From Flagellimonas amphidinii (lineage in GTDB: Bacteria; Bacteroidota; Bacteroidia; Flavobacteriales; Flavobacteriaceae): DNA of 64,000 nt. The DNA is taken from contig NZ_JABFNN010000023.1 of assembly GCF_013090115.1 (NCBI RefSeq), positions 1 to 64,000 on the forward strand, read 5' to 3'. Below the pieces are notes generated by a model, which worked only from the letters and a program-made list of their open reading frames with translations, did not search any database and was not told the DNA's origin. A program made the position numbers and the translations under genes. Positions 53,542 through 63,459 of the stretch are shown here, one piece after another (within the stretch, counting starts at the first letter, position 1; every line of letters starts with the position of its first letter).

Positions 53542-53967
53542 CTATTCGTCCATTAGAAGATTTAGATGTACCGTAATATTATCACGGGTTGCCTTGCTGT
53601 AGGGGCAAATCTCATGGGCCGCATTGATCAAATTTTCACCGGTTTCTTGATCAACGGTAGGGAGATAAGCATCCAACGTAGCTTCAAGAAAAGCCCCATC
53701 ATCATCCGTGTTGAACGATATAACGGCTGTAACACTGAAATCTCCCAAATCCTCTACTTTATGTTCCTTGGCCACGTATTCAATGGCACCTGCAAAACAA
53801 GTGGAATAGGCAGCTGCAAAAAGTTCTTCCGGATTGGTCGAATTAGCTTCGGGTTTCCCTTTGGAGGTAGGTTGACTGATAGCCAAATCCAATACTCCGT
53901 CTTCACTTTTTACATGTCCCGATCTACCGCCAGTGTTGGTAGCCTTACTTTCAAAAATAGTTTTCAT
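53542..53967 (-). CDS. ohr: Organic hydroperoxide resistance protein (Ohr/OsmC family)
   Basis: 141 residues. Catalytic cysteines in AAYSTCFAGAIEYVA (about residue 54) and HEICPYSKATRDNI (about 121) identify an Ohr-type peroxidase. Reduces organic hydroperoxides with lipoyl partners. No OhrR is adjacent. Upstream, 53968-54174 holds the divergent spacer to meaB with no clear motif. Confidence 0.9.
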   Translation of the reverse strand: MKTIFESKATNTGGRSGHVKSEDGVLDLAISQPTSKGKPEANSTNPEELFAAAYSTCFAGAIEYVAKEHKVEDLGDFSVTAVISFNTDDDGAFLEATLDAYLPTVDQETGENLINAAHEICPYSKATRDNITVHLNLLMDE

Positions 53968-54174
53968 CCGTTACTGTTTAATTATTTATTTATGAGAAGT
54001 TACTATATGTAGATGGATACTTCTAATAACTGTTATTAAATTTTTGTGAAATGACCCTAAATTTAATTGTTTCCTGATAAACTAGTATAAAAACAGCCTT
54101 TCTAGGGTCATGTTTGGCACGGTAACCCATGAAAACTTTATACCTTAGTGTTGAAATGTATTTTAATTTTCTAG

Positions 54175-55209
54175 GTGGGCAAAACAAAGACCAAATCCGG
54201 TACAGTTTCCAAAATTAAACAGCTTCGTAAACGAGAGGTTTCCGCTGAAGCCTTGGTAGAAGGTATTTTTAATGGGGACCAAGCTCTTTTGGCACAGGCC
54301 ATAACCCTTTTGGAAAGCACTAACCCAGACCATTTTGAAAAGGCCAACACAGTAATTGAAAAATGCCTTTCCAAACCCAATCAAAGTATTCGGGTGGGTA
54401 TTACCGGTGTCCCTGGTGTAGGCAAAAGCTCGTTTATAGAGGTATTTGGAAAAATGTTGACGCATCAAGGTAAAAAAGTAGCTGTATTGGCTGTTGACCC
54501 AACAAGTTCTCTTAGCCAAGGAAGCATTTTGGGAGATAAAACCAGAATGCAAGCACTTTCCAAAGATTCCAATGCATTTATTAGGCCCTCCCCTTCTGGT
54601 TCTTCCTTGGGCGGAGTGGCGCGTAAAACCCGCGAAAGCATAATTCTATGTGAAGCTGCTGGTTATGACGTGATTCTAGTGGAAACCGTTGGGGTTGGCC
54701 AAAGTGAAACCGCAGTACATAGCCTGGTCGATTTTTTTCTTTTGCTGAAACTATCCGGAGCCGGAGATGAACTACAAGGCATAAAACGGGGCATCATGGA
54801 AATGGCAGATGGAATTGCCATCAACAAAGCGGATGGCAGCAATTTGGAACGGGCCAAATTAGCGGTGGCTGAATTTAAAAGGGCACTGCATTTGTATCCT
54901 CCCAAAGAAAACGGTTGGGTTCCGAAAGTCTTGTCATGTTCTGCATCTGAAAATACTGGGATTACAGAAATTTGGGACATGATATCTGCTTGTATTGACC
55001 AAAATCGTAAAAATGGTCATTTCTCCAAAAACCGAAATACACAAAACAAAAATTGGTTCCTTCAGACCGTAGATGAGCACATCAAGCAATATTTTCATCA
55101 AAAGGAGTCCTTTAAAAAAGCTCAAGAAAAGATGTTGAAGTCCATAGAGGAACATAAAATTTCCCCTTTTTATGCTGCCAAAATCCTATTGGATGACTTT
55201 ACCCAATAA
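54175..55209 (+). CDS. meaB: Methylmalonyl-CoA mutase-associated GTPase MeaB
   Basis: 344 residues from the GTG at 54175; the ATG at 54156 is out of frame. G1 loop GVPGVGKSSF, G2/G3 region DPTSSLSQGSILGDKTRM, DVILVETVGVGQSE and the NKAD motif INKADGSN are complete. Protects and reloads adenosylcobalamin in methylmalonyl-CoA mutase, whose genes are not in the window; the adenosyltransferase lies at 39409. Confidence 0.93.
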   Translation: MGKTKTKSGTVSKIKQLRKREVSAEALVEGIFNGDQALLAQAITLLESTNPDHFEKANTVIEKCLSKPNQSIRVGITGVPGVGKSSFIEVFGKMLTHQGKKVAVLAVDPTSSLSQGSILGDKTRMQALSKDSNAFIRPSPSGSSLGGVARKTRESIILCEAAGYDVILVETVGVGQSETAVHSLVDFFLLLKLSGAGDELQGIKRGIMEMADGIAINKADGSNLERAKLAVAEFKRALHLYPPKENGWVPKVLSCSASENTGITEIWDMISACIDQNRKNGHFSKNRNTQNKNWFLQTVDEHIKQYFHQKESFKKAQEKMLKSIEEHKISPFYAAKILLDDFTQ

Positions 55210-55253
55210 CTTTAAATAAAAGAGGTAAATTTGCATCGATTTTATACCAATAC

Positions 55254-56216
55254 ATGAGCACTGTCACCGATTCCCTCCTTTCTATAGTGGTACCCTTGTA
55301 CAACGAAGAGGACAATGTGGTTCTATTGACCGAGAAAATTCATGAAAGCCTTGATGGCTACAATTACCAAATTGTTTATGTGGACGATTTTTCCACAGAT
55401 AAGACACGCAAGAAGGTAAAAGACATGGATGATCAAAAGGTCCATCTCATTGAACTTAAGAAAAACTATGGGCAAAGTTTAGCTTTGGCCGCTGGTATCG
55501 ACTATGCGGAAGGAGAGTATATCATCACCATGGATGGCGACCTTCAGAACGACCCTTGTGATATTCCCCAAATGCTGGAATATGCCATTAGTGATGATTA
55601 TGATGTTGTAACTGGAATCCGGCAGAAGAGAAAAGATTCCCTTGTGAAAAAGATACCCTCCAAGATTGCCAATTTCTTGGTTAGGCGCGTTACCAAATTG
55701 GATATCAAGGACAATGGCTGTGCCTTAAAGGTATTTACCAAGGACATTGCCAAAGGGCTCAACCTCTATGGCGAAATGCATCGTTTCATTACACTTTTGG
55801 CTCATTTGGAAGGTGCACAAATAAAACAAGTACCTGTAAAGCACCATGCAAGACATGCTGGTGTTTCAAAATATGGTCTGGAACGTGTTTTCAAGGTGGT
55901 TGCAGATATGATGTTGCTGCTCTTCATTAGAAAATACTTTCAACGACCCATTCACCTTTTTGGAATCTTTGGGGTATTGTTGATTATCCTTGGGATTTTA
56001 ATCAATATATATCTTTTGGTGGTAAAACTTGGTTTTGGGCAGGATATTGGCAGCAGACCACTGCTCATTTTTGGAATGATGTTCATTTTAGGGGGTATTC
56101 AGTTGTTCACTATTGGAATTGTAATGGAATTATTGATCAGGACTTATTACGAATCGCAACAGAAAAGACCTTATCGCATTAAAAAAATCTCCATAGGTGA
56201 CGGAAAAGCTGCGTAA
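55254..56216 (+). CDS. Family 2 glycosyltransferase, polyprenyl-linked (DPM1/ArnC-like)
   Basis: 320 residues. N-terminal GT2 domain (VVPLYNEEDNVVLL, DDFSTDKT, TMDGDLQNDP, and the later QVPVKHHARHAGVSKY) and two C-terminal transmembrane helices (about 235-300). This is the layout of polyprenyl-phosphate mannosyl/glucosyl transferases. Overlaps the next gene by 20 bases. Confidence 0.85.
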   Translation: MSTVTDSLLSIVVPLYNEEDNVVLLTEKIHESLDGYNYQIVYVDDFSTDKTRKKVKDMDDQKVHLIELKKNYGQSLALAAGIDYAEGEYIITMDGDLQNDPCDIPQMLEYAISDDYDVVTGIRQKRKDSLVKKIPSKIANFLVRRVTKLDIKDNGCALKVFTKDIAKGLNLYGEMHRFITLLAHLEGAQIKQVPVKHHARHAGVSKYGLERVFKVVADMMLLLFIRKYFQRPIHLFGIFGVLLIILGILINIYLLVVKLGFGQDIGSRPLLIFGMMFILGGIQLFTIGIVMELLIRTYYESQQKRPYRIKKISIGDGKAA

Positions 56217-57069
56217 AAAGCTCATTACTGCACTGAAAATTGTCATCAGTGTATCCTTGATCTACTTTATCTTCACCAAAATAGATATTAAGGATGTCTT
56301 ACAAATCCTAAAAAAGAGCAATCCGATTTATTTAATTGGGGCTATTCTTTTTTTTGTAATCTCTAAAATGTTCTCAGCCCTTAGGCTGAACCTTTATTTT
56401 CATGAAATTGGGGCCAAACTATCCCAAACAAGCAATTTAAAACTATACTTGTTGGGCATGTTCTACAATTTATTTTTGCCCGGTGGTATAGGAGGTGATG
56501 CTTACAAAGGGTTTGTCATTCAAAAACAATATAAGACCGGCACAAAAAAGGTGGTTTCGGTTTTAGTTTTGGACAGATTAAGTGGTATGTTATTGATTTT
56601 CATATACGCCTGTGTTTTGGCTCTACTCTCTACCCAGTCCTTTTTTGAAGATTTTACTTGGTTAATCATACTTGCCATTCCACTGAGCGTTACAGTGTTC
56701 TGGTTGTTTTGCAAAAAACTCTTTACTTTCTCTTTGCCTGTTTTCTGGAAGTCTGTAGGATATTCTGCTTTAGTGCAATCGGCCCAATTGACCAGCGTAC
56801 TGTGCATTCTTAAATCGCTTGCCATAGTTTCCAACGTATTTGAGTATCTCTTCGTTTTTCTGATTTCTTCCATTGTTTCCGTTGTTCCACTAACCATTGG
56901 AGGTATTGGAAGTAGGGAAGTTACTTTCCTGTACGGTGCTAAATGGTTGGGATTGAACGCAGATACTTCGGTAGGAATTAGTTTTACCTTTTTCTTGATT
57001 ACGGCCTTGGTTTCTTTATTCGGAATTGCATATCACTTCAAAAAACCGAAATTGGAAAACATGGGCTAG
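56197..57069 (+). CDS. Flippase-like LPG-synthase-type membrane protein
   Basis: 290 residues from GTG at 56197, within the GT2 gene. About eight transmembrane helices with GGIGGDAYKGFVIQK and VPLTIGGIGSREVTFLYG, the pattern of the lysylphosphatidylglycerol synthase TM/UPF0104 family. Those without the soluble domain are thought to move lipids. Coupling with the GT2 gene suggests lipid-linked sugar handling. Ends four bases inside the convergent next gene. Confidence 0.78.
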   Translation: MTEKLRKKLITALKIVISVSLIYFIFTKIDIKDVLQILKKSNPIYLIGAILFFVISKMFSALRLNLYFHEIGAKLSQTSNLKLYLLGMFYNLFLPGGIGGDAYKGFVIQKQYKTGTKKVVSVLVLDRLSGMLLIFIYACVLALLSTQSFFEDFTWLIILAIPLSVTVFWLFCKKLFTFSLPVFWKSVGYSALVQSAQLTSVLCILKSLAIVSNVFEYLFVFLISSIVSVVPLTIGGIGSREVTFLYGAKWLGLNADTSVGISFTFFLITALVSLFGIAYHFKKPKLENMG

Positions 57070-58724
57070 TCCATATGCACTAAATGCATCCTATTTAGTT
57101 TTCTTTGACGTGTTTGTGGGTTTAGAAACTTCAGCTGAAGTCGTGTAATGCGAAATTGATCCACGGTAATATGCTCGTGCCAATGAAGCCCTTCATTGAG
57201 GAGTTTGTCCAATTCCTTATCAGTGGCATAAATCCAGATATCATTTTTATCCATCAATTCTGACATGGAAACAATATTCACCGGGTCTTGGTTATAAAAG
57301 TCCAAAGCCCAAGTATGGCGTTCGGAAAGCTTATAGATTTTATCCACGGGAATGTTTTGTTCAGCTACTTTTTCTGCCATAGTGGAACCAGCCTGATACT
57401 CAAGTAGCTTTGGATAGAAATGGGTATTTAAAACTCCATTTAATAATAATGAACTATATACGGAGAGTGTTATGATCCTCTTATAATGGGCTTCGCGTTT
57501 AAGACAGAAATATATAATAACCCCCAAAATCGTCAATAAGACAAAATAACCATGTATATGTTTGAACTTAAATATATAGAAGCAAACCAAGAGGACAAAA
57601 ATGAACACTAAGCTCAGTATAAAATATTGAACTCCCAAAATCAATTTGATGGCCCCACGCTTCTCATATCGATATAAACTGTAGAGATATGAAGCGGACA
57701 GTATTGCATATAATGGCACCAAAATGTTCATATAATGTGGTAACTTAAATTGAGCAAAACTTATCAAAAGAAACAAAAAAGTGATGCCCCCAACAGTTAA
57801 AAACTCAAATTGGTGCCTGTAAGCGAATTTCATTTTAATAAATGCTCTTACGCGTTCCCAATAAGCCATTAAAGCCAAAATTGTCCATGGAAGAAAAATC
57901 CATAAAAAAGTGTGGAAGAAAAAGAAGAAATCGCTACTATTCTTTCCAATACCTTCCCCGCTCATTCGCTCAAAGCTCTGTTCCCAGAAAATAAAAAAGA
58001 TGCCACTTCTATTAGATTTTCCTCGAATTACTTTTTCCGGGTGTAAATCAAATTGATGATAGTAGGCATACAACATGGGGGAAATTGTCAATCCAAAAAC
58101 CAACAAAGCTACCAGAACCTTCCAACTTAATAACTGTTTCCACTTTCTAGTGTAGGCCAAGTGGCAAAACAAGGATATTCCTATCACCACCAACGCAATT
58201 TGTCCTTTAGTGGAAAAAGCCAATCCTGCTCCTAAAGCCCCTAAAAGAATATTCTTGAGTTTGTTCACTTCCACATAGGATACCAGTTGCCAAATTGAAA
58301 AAATGGTAAAGCCCGTCAACACTGCATCAGTTCTTACGTCTATGACAGATAGCACAATGGTCTGTGCCGTCATAAAAATAAGTGCTGATAACCTTCCAAC
58401 ATCCCTATTATAGAGCAGTTTCCCTAGTCCAAAACAGCTATATGCCGCTAATAATGTGATTAAAATTGCTGGAATTCGGTAAGCCCATTCGTTGATACCA
58501 AAAATTTTGAAGGAAATTGCCGCTAACCAATAATGCATGTGAGGTTTGTCCAAATACTCTTCAGTTCCCTTTATAAGGGTGAAGAAATCGTTTTCCTGAA
58601 CCATTCGCATGGCCATGACCGCAAACTGTGCTGAATCATTTTCAAAAAGGGTGACAAACATTCCAGCGATATACACCAGAATAACAAGGGTAAGTAAGAA
58701 CCAGTACCTGGCCGAAGATATCAT
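57066..58724 (-). CDS. Family 39 glycosyltransferase, ArnT/PMT-like
   Basis: 552 residues, about 11-12 transmembrane helices. The first loop holds FENDSAQFAVMAMRMVQEND (with the Asp catalytic candidate), then DKPHMHYWLAAI. Such enzymes take a sugar from a polyprenyl-phosphate donor and put it on lipid A or protein. The GT2 at 55254 could make that donor. Overlaps the PAP2 gene by four bases. Confidence 0.83.
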   Translation of the reverse strand: MISSARYWFLLTLVILVYIAGMFVTLFENDSAQFAVMAMRMVQENDFFTLIKGTEEYLDKPHMHYWLAAISFKIFGINEWAYRIPAILITLLAAYSCFGLGKLLYNRDVGRLSALIFMTAQTIVLSVIDVRTDAVLTGFTIFSIWQLVSYVEVNKLKNILLGALGAGLAFSTKGQIALVVIGISLFCHLAYTRKWKQLLSWKVLVALLVFGLTISPMLYAYYHQFDLHPEKVIRGKSNRSGIFFIFWEQSFERMSGEGIGKNSSDFFFFFHTFLWIFLPWTILALMAYWERVRAFIKMKFAYRHQFEFLTVGGITFLFLLISFAQFKLPHYMNILVPLYAILSASYLYSLYRYEKRGAIKLILGVQYFILSLVFIFVLLVCFYIFKFKHIHGYFVLLTILGVIIYFCLKREAHYKRIITLSVYSSLLLNGVLNTHFYPKLLEYQAGSTMAEKVAEQNIPVDKIYKLSERHTWALDFYNQDPVNIVSMSELMDKNDIWIYATDKELDKLLNEGLHWHEHITVDQFRITRLQLKFLNPQTRQRKLNRMHLVHMD

Positions 58725-59290
58725 GTCCCCATTTTTTGGAATGCAAATATAGCCAACTTAGCAAATAACCAGCCAAATAGCGTTCCAATTATGGCGCCTG
58801 TTATGATATCCAACGGGAAGTGGACACCAATATATATTCTACTATAAGCAACTATTATGGCCCATAACAACAGTAGCATCCCCATATATTTGACCTTGCC
58901 CGAAAACAAAATAGCAAAAAAGGTTGCCGGGGCAAATGAATTGGCTGCATGCGCAGAAAAATAACTGAACTTACCACCACAATAACTTTTCACCAAACGC
59001 ATTACTAAACTTATCTCTGGATCGTGACAGGGTCTTAAGCGACCTACTCCATATTTAAAAAAATTGGACAACTGGTCTGTACATGTAATCAATAATGCCA
59101 CCATCACTAAAACGATTCCCGTTTTTTTCAATCCAAAATTTCTAAAGGTCAAATAAAGTAAGAGAATATATAATGGAGCGGAATTTTTGGTCTTTGTCAT
59201 GAACATCCAAAAACCATCCCAAGTGGGTGTTCCCAAACTGTTTAGAAACAAAAAGAGATCCTTATCGTATTGAATGAGTTGTTCAAGCAT
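58721..59290 (-). CDS. PAP2 family membrane phosphatase
   Basis: 189 residues. The three motifs are KYGVGRLRPCHD (K-x6-RP), SAHAANSF (in place of PSGH) and SRIYIGVHFPLDI (SR-x5-H-x3-D). Possible undecaprenyl-diphosphate or lipid A phosphatase. Its start and the stop of the next small gene share one base. Confidence 0.85.
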   Translation of the reverse strand: MLEQLIQYDKDLFLFLNSLGTPTWDGFWMFMTKTKNSAPLYILLLYLTFRNFGLKKTGIVLVMVALLITCTDQLSNFFKYGVGRLRPCHDPEISLVMRLVKSYCGGKFSYFSAHAANSFAPATFFAILFSGKVKYMGMLLLLWAIIVAYSRIYIGVHFPLDIITGAIIGTLFGWLFAKLAIFAFQKMGT

Positions 59291-59517
59291 TACTCATCGT
59301 ATCTAGACACTTCTCTATCATAAAAGGCAGTGGCGGCTTCAATCAAATTTTCGGCCTCCGCGGACAATTCTTCTTCATCTTCCTTCGAGAATTCTTCCAT
59401 CCATTCCACCTCATCATTTTCCAAATTGATAATGAACCTTGGATATTCGGTATGGACTATAAAAATGGCAGTTGGATAATCCGTATTGTCGGCCAAAAGA
59501 AATTTAGGCAGTTCCAT
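59290..59517 (-). CDS. Small acidic protein of unknown function
   Basis: 75 residues with about 20 acidic residues (DDEVEWMEEFSKEDEEELSA-type stretch), no signal or membrane segment. Between the PAP2 and MATE genes and read with them. No family recognised. Confidence 0.6.
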   Translation of the reverse strand: MELPKFLLADNTDYPTAIFIVHTEYPRFIINLENDEVEWMEEFSKEDEEELSAEAENLIEAATAFYDREVSRYDE

Positions 59518-59526
59518 AAAATTGAA

Positions 59527-60894
59527 TTAGGTATTTATCAGTTTTTTGGTCAAATAATTGAATCGAATATACAACATTATAGCTGACGCCGTAAGACCCA
59601 ACAACAATCCTATCCAGATTCCTGTGCTTTTGTATGCTGTAAAAAGTCCCAAGTAATAGGAAACTGGAAAACCTATCAACCAATAGGCAATAAATGTAAT
59701 TAAAGTAGGAATCTTAACATCTTGTAGTCCGCGCAATGCACCCAGCACAACCACTTGTAATCCATCAGAAATCTGAAAAAACGCAGCTACCAATAACAGT
59801 TTTGCGGCAATAATGATAACTTCAGCATTATCCATTTTATTGATTACGTCGTCAACATCCAAATAAATTGTGGGTAACCAATGCCTTCCAACTAAAAATA
59901 GCACGGCAAAAACCACTTCCATCAAAAAAGTAAGGAAGAAAATGGACTTGGCAATCCTTCTTAACTCTTTAAAATTCTGTAAACCTTTTTGATTTCCTAC
60001 ACGAACCATGGCGGCTACACTGAGTCCCATTCCGACCATAAACGTCATGCTGCTCAAATTCAATGCGATTTGGTTGGCTGCTTGAGCGTTTTTTCCCAAT
60101 ACACCACTTAGCCAAATGGCAGCTGTAAAAATGGCCACTTCAAAAAACATTTGCATGGCTGATGGAAAACCCAAACTGATAATTTTCTTGATTACCTTTT
60201 TTTCAATTATTTTAAAATTGAAACGGGTCACATAGGTTTCAAATTTCTTTTTCCGTTTCAATAAAACCCAAATAAAGACAACCATAATGCCCCTGGCAAC
60301 CAGTGTTCCTATTGCCGCACCTACAATACCCAATTTAGGAAACCCGAATGAGCCAAAAATGAGCAAGTAGTTGATCGAAATATTTACGATGTTGGCCAAA
60401 ATGGTGGCAAACATGGGATATTTTGTCTGTGAGAGTCCTTCTGAAAATTGTTTGAAAGCCTGGAAAATTATCAAAGGGATGAGTGAAAAGGCCACCAATT
60501 CCAAATATGGAATGGCCAATTCAACCACCTCTTCGGGTTGGTCCATATAATGCAGGAGCGGCTTGCACAACAGTATGATTCCAAAAAGTGAAATTCCCAA
60601 TAATGTGCAGAGTACCAGACCATGCTTTAAGGCACTTTTACCAGCCAGCTTATTTCCAGCCCCATCAGCCTCTGCGACCAAAGGGGTGATTGCCGTAGAA
60701 AACCCAATGCCCAAGGACATGGCGATGAACACAAAGCTATTCCCAAGAGATACCGCAGCTAGCTCTGCAGTTCCTAATTGCCCCACCATGATATTGTCTG
60801 CAAAGGCCACAAAAGTATGGCCCAACATACCCAATATTACTGGATAGGCAAGCTTAAGATTGTATTTAAATTCCTTGGTGTAGCTATTAAACAT
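59527..60894 (-). CDS. MATE family efflux transporter
   Basis: 455 residues, twelve transmembrane helices in two similar halves. N-terminal PVILGMLGHTFVAFADNIMVG and AVSLGNSFVFIAMSLGIG are typical of the NorM-like branch. It exchanges drugs or metabolites against Na+ or H+. Substrate unknown. Confidence 0.88.
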   Translation of the reverse strand: MFNSYTKEFKYNLKLAYPVILGMLGHTFVAFADNIMVGQLGTAELAAVSLGNSFVFIAMSLGIGFSTAITPLVAEADGAGNKLAGKSALKHGLVLCTLLGISLFGIILLCKPLLHYMDQPEEVVELAIPYLELVAFSLIPLIIFQAFKQFSEGLSQTKYPMFATILANIVNISINYLLIFGSFGFPKLGIVGAAIGTLVARGIMVVFIWVLLKRKKKFETYVTRFNFKIIEKKVIKKIISLGFPSAMQMFFEVAIFTAAIWLSGVLGKNAQAANQIALNLSSMTFMVGMGLSVAAMVRVGNQKGLQNFKELRRIAKSIFFLTFLMEVVFAVLFLVGRHWLPTIYLDVDDVINKMDNAEVIIIAAKLLLVAAFFQISDGLQVVVLGALRGLQDVKIPTLITFIAYWLIGFPVSYYLGLFTAYKSTGIWIGLLLGLTASAIMLYIRFNYLTKKLINT

Positions 60895-60976
60895 TCGTCA
60901 GATATTCACAAGGGGCAAATATATCATCTTTGTTACTGATGAGATGTACTTATCATTGAAATTAAATAAGATGGAA

Positions 60977-62560
60977 TTAGTTAAAAGCGTCTTCTAAAAT
61001 TGGTTGCATTTCAGGATATTCCTCGTCCATGTCGGCATATTTTATTCGTTCTTCCAGCAACGATTTTTTCATGTTTTCAATAATGCCCGTGTACTCAGAA
61101 TCGTTGTACGCATTATGCAGTTCATTAGGGTCCTTTTTCAGATCATAAAATTCCCATTGGGGTTTTGAAACCTCTGAAGATGCACCACTCATTCCTAAGC
61201 CTTGACCATAGAAAAATGCCAATTTGTATCGATTGTTCCTTATTCCAAAATGCGCAGGTCTATCTGGGTGATGGAGCCAATAGCGATAGTACATTTGCTG
61301 ACGCCAATCCGATCCATCAGGATCAATGCCATTGAGAAGATGTCTGAAGCTTTTCCCCTGCATATATTCTTGAGGTTCAATTCCTGCGTAGTCGGTCAAT
61401 AAAGCTGGAAAATCAATATTCAGGATGATATCATCAATTCTTCGGTTAGCTTTAATTTCCTTAGGAAATCGAATCACAAAAGGCATTCTAAGGGACTCTT
61501 CATAAATCAAGCGTTTGTCAAAAAAACCATGTTCCCCCAAAAAATATCCTTGATCTGCAGTGTATACCACTATGGTATTCTCTGCTATCCCTTCTGATTC
61601 CAAATAATCCAACAATTTACCAATATTATCATCAATGGCTGCCCCGGAACGCATGAAATCCTTCACCAATTTTTGATAGATTCTTTTTCGCTTTTGTATA
61701 CTATCCAATCCATCCATTGGATAAGGTAATCCAGGATAAGAAGTCCAGAATTTATCTGGATTTTTTGTTGCCTGTTCCCATCTTAAGGCAAGCCTTTCCA
61801 AGATTTGCCCTTCGAAAGTTCTCCCACTGGTCTCCGCGCCAAAATTCAATAAAGATTTGGGCTCCGGTATTTCCTGATTTTCATATAGATGAGCAAATCT
61901 GGACGGATAATCAAAAGGCTCATGGGTAGCTTTAAAATGAGTGAACATTAAGAATGGTTTGTTTTTATCACGATTTTTAAGATGCTCAATGGTTAGATCG
62001 GTAATCACATCGGTGGAAAATCCATCGTACTGCTTTCCCTTACTTCCATCTGAACCATCCATCCAATTTTTTTTCGTCTTCAAAATAGGATTGTGATATG
62101 TACCTTGTCCTGGCAATACTTCAAAATGATCAAATCCTTCAGGTTGCCTAAATAAATGCCATTTTCCAATGAGTGCGGTATGATAACCCGACTCGCTAAA
62201 TGTTTTGGCAATATTTGGATGCCCTATGGGCAAAGGCTCCCTCAAAGTATAAACCTTATTTATATGGCTATACTGCCCTGTAAGTATGGTAGCCCTGCTT
62301 GGACTACATATGGAATTGGTACAAAACGCATTGTTAAGAACTGTTCCCTCTCTGGATAACCTTTTAATATTCTTGTTTTGCACATAATTCTCCAAAAGAC
62401 CTCCATAAATACCCCAAGACTGTGAGGTATGGTCATCTGATAATATGAACAAAATATTGGGTCTTTCAGAAGTGCTGGATTGTTTTTCCTTACATCCTAT
62501 GGTAAGAGCTATAAATCCTACAACGAGAAATATTTTCCAAAAAGTTATGCGCATTTTCAT
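60977..62560 (-). CDS. Sulfatase-like hydrolase, lipoprotein
   Basis: About 527 residues from ATG 62560; the longer frame to 62611 runs over mazG and is rejected. Signal with lipobox-like LTIGC, then PNILFILSDDHTSQSWG (metal Asp pair), the formylglycine signature CSPSRATILTG, and the later HLFRQPEGF and VVYTADQGYFLGEHGFFDK. The Cys form needs FGE-type maturation; no such gene is in the window. Possibly degrades sulfated algal polysaccharides. Confidence 0.88.
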   Translation of the reverse strand: MKMRITFWKIFLVVGFIALTIGCKEKQSSTSERPNILFILSDDHTSQSWGIYGGLLENYVQNKNIKRLSREGTVLNNAFCTNSICSPSRATILTGQYSHINKVYTLREPLPIGHPNIAKTFSESGYHTALIGKWHLFRQPEGFDHFEVLPGQGTYHNPILKTKKNWMDGSDGSKGKQYDGFSTDVITDLTIEHLKNRDKNKPFLMFTHFKATHEPFDYPSRFAHLYENQEIPEPKSLLNFGAETSGRTFEGQILERLALRWEQATKNPDKFWTSYPGLPYPMDGLDSIQKRKRIYQKLVKDFMRSGAAIDDNIGKLLDYLESEGIAENTIVVYTADQGYFLGEHGFFDKRLIYEESLRMPFVIRFPKEIKANRRIDDIILNIDFPALLTDYAGIEPQEYMQGKSFRHLLNGIDPDGSDWRQQMYYRYWLHHPDRPAHFGIRNNRYKLAFFYGQGLGMSGASSEVSKPQWEFYDLKKDPNELHNAYNDSEYTGIIENMKKSLLEERIKYADMDEEYPEMQPILEDAFN

Positions 62561-62579
62561 TTTTATGTACTTATATATA

Positions 62580-63353
62580 TCATGTTTTCTTGGCTTCCTC
62601 CCAAAAGACATCCATTTCCGCCAAGGTCATTTCCTTTAGAGTCTTTCCAATAGTTTTGGTCTTTTCTTCCAAATATTGGAATCTTTTGATGAACTTTTTA
62701 TTGGTGCGTTCCAATGCGTTTTCAGGATTAATATCCAAAAAACGGGCATAATTCACCATGGAAAAAAGTACATCGCCAAATTCAGCTTCCATCCTATCCT
62801 TATTTTCTGATTGAACCTCTTCTTGAAGTTCTCCCAGCTCTTCTTGAAGCTTTTCAAACACCTGCTCTGGTTTTTCCCAATCAAAACCAACGCCAGCCAC
62901 CTTTTCTTGGATTCTATTGGCCTTTACCAAAGCCGGTAAACTTTGTGGAACTCCTTCAAGTACACTTTTCTTGCCCTCCTTTAACTTGATATTCTCCCAA
63001 TTCTGTTTTACTTCTTCCTCATTTTCCACTTTAACATCACCATAAATGTGTGGATGTCTATGAATAAGTTTATCACATATTCCATTGGCAACATCAGCAA
63101 TATCAAAATCTCCCGTCTCCGAACCTATCTTGGCATAGAAAACAATATGTAGCAATACATCGCCCAACTCTTTCTTGATTTCCTCCATATCGTTGTCCAA
63201 AATAGCGTCACCCAGCTCATAGGTTTCTTCAATGGTCAAATGCCTTAACGACTGCATTGTCTGCTTTTTGTCCCACGGACATTGCTCTCGAAGTTCATCC
63301 ATGATGTTCAGCAATCTTCCAAATGCGTCCAGCTGCTCAAATCTAGCGTTCAT
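62580..63353 (-). CDS. mazG: Nucleoside triphosphate pyrophosphohydrolase MazG
   Basis: 257 residues with two MazG domains. First: LREQCPWDKKQTMQSLRHLTIEETYEL and ELGDVLLHIVFYAKIG (EExxE, ExxD). Second: LQEELGELQEEVQ and EFGDVLFSMVNYARFL. Hydrolyses abnormal or stress-related NTPs. Ends 20 bases before the sulfatase ATG. Confidence 0.92.
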   Translation of the reverse strand: MNARFEQLDAFGRLLNIMDELREQCPWDKKQTMQSLRHLTIEETYELGDAILDNDMEEIKKELGDVLLHIVFYAKIGSETGDFDIADVANGICDKLIHRHPHIYGDVKVENEEEVKQNWENIKLKEGKKSVLEGVPQSLPALVKANRIQEKVAGVGFDWEKPEQVFEKLQEELGELQEEVQSENKDRMEAEFGDVLFSMVNYARFLDINPENALERTNKKFIKRFQYLEEKTKTIGKTLKEMTLAEMDVFWEEAKKT

Positions 63354-63459
63354 CTATAAAATTTTATCTAAAAGTACAAAGACCATACATTAGGGCATGA
63401 TGGATTTTTAGCTTATTTTAGGAGACTATCAACTACTTTTTCAACACTCCTTTTCAAAG

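Noticed and set aside
53566-54012. 148-residue frame opposite ohr
   Set aside because: Antisense shadow of the Ohr coding region; no family pattern.
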